Shown piece by piece: positions 63,073 to 64,000 of a stretch of DNA of 64,000 nt. The notes below the pieces were generated by a model that made no database searches, had not been told where the DNA came from, and was given only the letters and a program-made list of their open reading frames with translations. This DNA is from Dehalococcoidia bacterium (GTDB lineage: Bacteria > Chloroflexota > Dehalococcoidia > Tepidiformales > Tepidiformaceae): positions 1 to 64,000 of the forward strand of contig VXLW01000029.1 of the NCBI GenBank assembly GCA_009841435.1, written 5' to 3'. How positions within the stretch are numbered: the first letter of the stretch is position 1; every line of letters starts with the position of its first letter. A program made the position numbers and the translations under genes.

Positions 63073-64000
63073 TCAGCTGGCCACTGGCTCGAACGTAACG
63101 TTCAGTTCAAGAAGCCCGAACATCCGGCCGGGAAGGTGCTTGAAGGTGTTCTTCCCGTCCGCCAGTCCAACCGAGTCGAAACGGTCGAGCCAGGCGTTCA
63201 CCGCGATGTTCTGCTCCAGCCGGGAGAGCCCCGCTCCCGGGCAGTTCCGGGGGCCCTGCGAGAACGTGAGATGGCGGCCCGGGTTGGGGCGGGCGAGGTC
63301 GATGCTATCGGCCTGCGGGAACGTGTCCTCGTCCCTGTTTCCGGCGCCGTAGCGAACGTGCAGCAGGGAGCCTGCCGGAATCGTCATGCCCTGGAACTCG
63401 ACATCTCGCGCGGCCAGGCGGCTTGAACTGCCTTGCGTCGGGGCGTACACGCGCAGGGCCTCTTCCACAAAGAAGCGCACCTTGCTTCGGTCGCGCTTGA
63501 GCTCTGCCCAGATAGCGGGTGTCTGGGCGAGGAGGAGCCATTCCGACGTCAGCGCGAACTGCGTCGTCTCGTTGCCGCCAATGTGCATCCCGAATGCAAC
63601 GGACACGATCTCGCCGTCTGTCAGCTTGCGTCCCTCGTACTCCACCTGGGTCAGGAACGAGAGCATGTCGTTCCCGGGATTGCGCCGCTTCTCGTCCGCC
63701 TGCTCCTTGAGGTACTGCTGGAACTCCACCAGGGCCTGCGCGTTCTCGACCTCCTCGGCGGGCGGGAGCTCATCCCTGTGGTTGATGAAGTAGACGAAGC
63801 GGCGGACCTGCGCTTCCTCGAATGCCTTGAGCTTCGGCATGTCCTCGAGCGGCAGCCCGAGGATCGTCGTGATCACCCGCTGCGGGAGCGGCTGTGCGAA
63901 CTCCCGGACCAGCTCCGCCTCGGTTCGGCTGTCCCAGCCGTCGAGAAGCGTTTCGACCTGGGACTGGATCATGTCCGCGTGTTGGTCGGCGCCCACCGGG
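63073..64000 (-). CDS. Cytochrome P450 (N-terminus beyond window)
   Basis: At least 307 aa; about 90-110 N-terminal residues are missing because the gene runs past the end of the window. Heme signature FSQGPRNCPGAG (F-x-x-G-x-R-x-C-x-G), K-helix EEALRVYAPTQ (E-x-x-R), and I-helix GMHIGGNETT with the acid-Thr pair usual for oxygen activation. The class-I bacterial form (ferredoxin-dependent) fits; no redox partner is seen. C-terminal signature and PERF-like segment RPNPGRHLTFSQG present. Substrate unknown. Confidence 0.9.
   Translation of the reverse strand, partial: PVGADQHADMIQSQVETLLDGWDSRTEAELVREFAQPLPQRVITTILGLPLEDMPKLKAFEEAQVRRFVYFINHRDELPPAEEVENAQALVEFQQYLKEQADEKRRNPGNDMLSFLTQVEYEGRKLTDGEIVSVAFGMHIGGNETTQFALTSEWLLLAQTPAIWAELKRDRSKVRFFVEEALRVYAPTQGSSSRLAARDVEFQGMTIPAGSLLHVRYGAGNRDEDTFPQADSIDLARPNPGRHLTFSQGPRNCPGAGLSRLEQNIAVNAWLDRFDSVGLADGKNTFKHLPGRMFGLLELNVTFEPVAS

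Overview
High-GC bacterial chromosome, densely packed with genes on both strands. I place it provisionally in the Chloroflexota (Dehalococcoidia-like). The reasons are coenzyme F420 genes next to rplS, a fakA-rpmB-rpe-degV-recG neighbourhood, an IF2 with only a short N-terminal region, a rod-shape operon, and the absence of any lipopolysaccharide or outer-membrane gene. This placement is inference from gene content only. I see no rRNA, tRNA, CRISPR array, insertion sequence or prophage. No stretch longer than about 300 bases lacks a gene; the longest gaps are about 110 to 190 bases.

Layout. 0-12 kb: end of a 2-hydroxyacid dehydrogenase, a UMP-synthase-type orotate phosphoribosyltransferase with an apparent CTG start, a hot-dog/hot-dog/SDR acyl-CoA operon, a Cys-rich protein coupled to threonine deaminase, a DinB-folP pair, lepB-pyrE, a SIMPL lipoprotein, and a metallo-beta-lactamase/GcvT-like/degenerate-Nudix operon. 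12-16 kb: rplU-rpmA-rpmE-DUF1385, then ftsH followed by an overlooked 34-residue zinc-ribbon ORF. 16-19.5 kb: npdG-cofE (F420), dut, rplS and an exported repeat protein. 19.5-26 kb: fakA, rpmB, rpe, degV, recG and an AlkD-like gene. 26-33 kb: a Leu/Glu-type dehydrogenase, then nusA-ylxR-infB-rbfA-truB behind an attenuator-like leader. 33-42.6 kb: two separate E1alpha-E1beta-E2 2-oxoacid dehydrogenase sets, with a GNAT, an AAA+ ATPase and an SRAP protein on the opposite strand between them. 42.6-50 kb: a 5'-3' exonuclease, a SnoaL-like protein, an MFS transporter, a branched-chain-type binding lipoprotein and uvrA. 50-53 kb: hisH-hisA-hisF-hisI plus a RibD-like reductase. 53-64 kb: ligA, a methyltransferase, mreBCD-mrdA-rodA, a cyclase-family hydrolase and a truncated cytochrome P450.

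The most striking pattern is regulatory. At least 13 genes have a TAnnnT hexamer (TAGACT, TAGAAT, TAGGCT, TATGCT and similar) whose last T lies 6 to 10 bases before the start codon, most often exactly 6. The transcript would then begin at or within a few bases of the start codon, so these genes look leaderless. They include uvrA, ligA, SRAP, lepB, rpe, npdG and the HisN-like phosphatase. Other genes (rplU, rplS, the hot-dog operon) have spaced promoters and Shine-Dalgarno sites. Two long palindromes sit on promoters (fakA/rpmB and the repeat-protein gene).

Metabolic links: threonine deaminase and the Leu-type dehydrogenase make 2-oxo acids that the two dehydrogenase complexes could oxidise; E3 is not in the window. 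The hot-dog/SDR operon fits acyl-CoA beta-oxidation. FakA with DegV fits phosphorylation of exogenous fatty acids. Many genes are coupled by 4-base overlaps (ATGA, GTGA), and four convergent pairs share overlapping stop codons.
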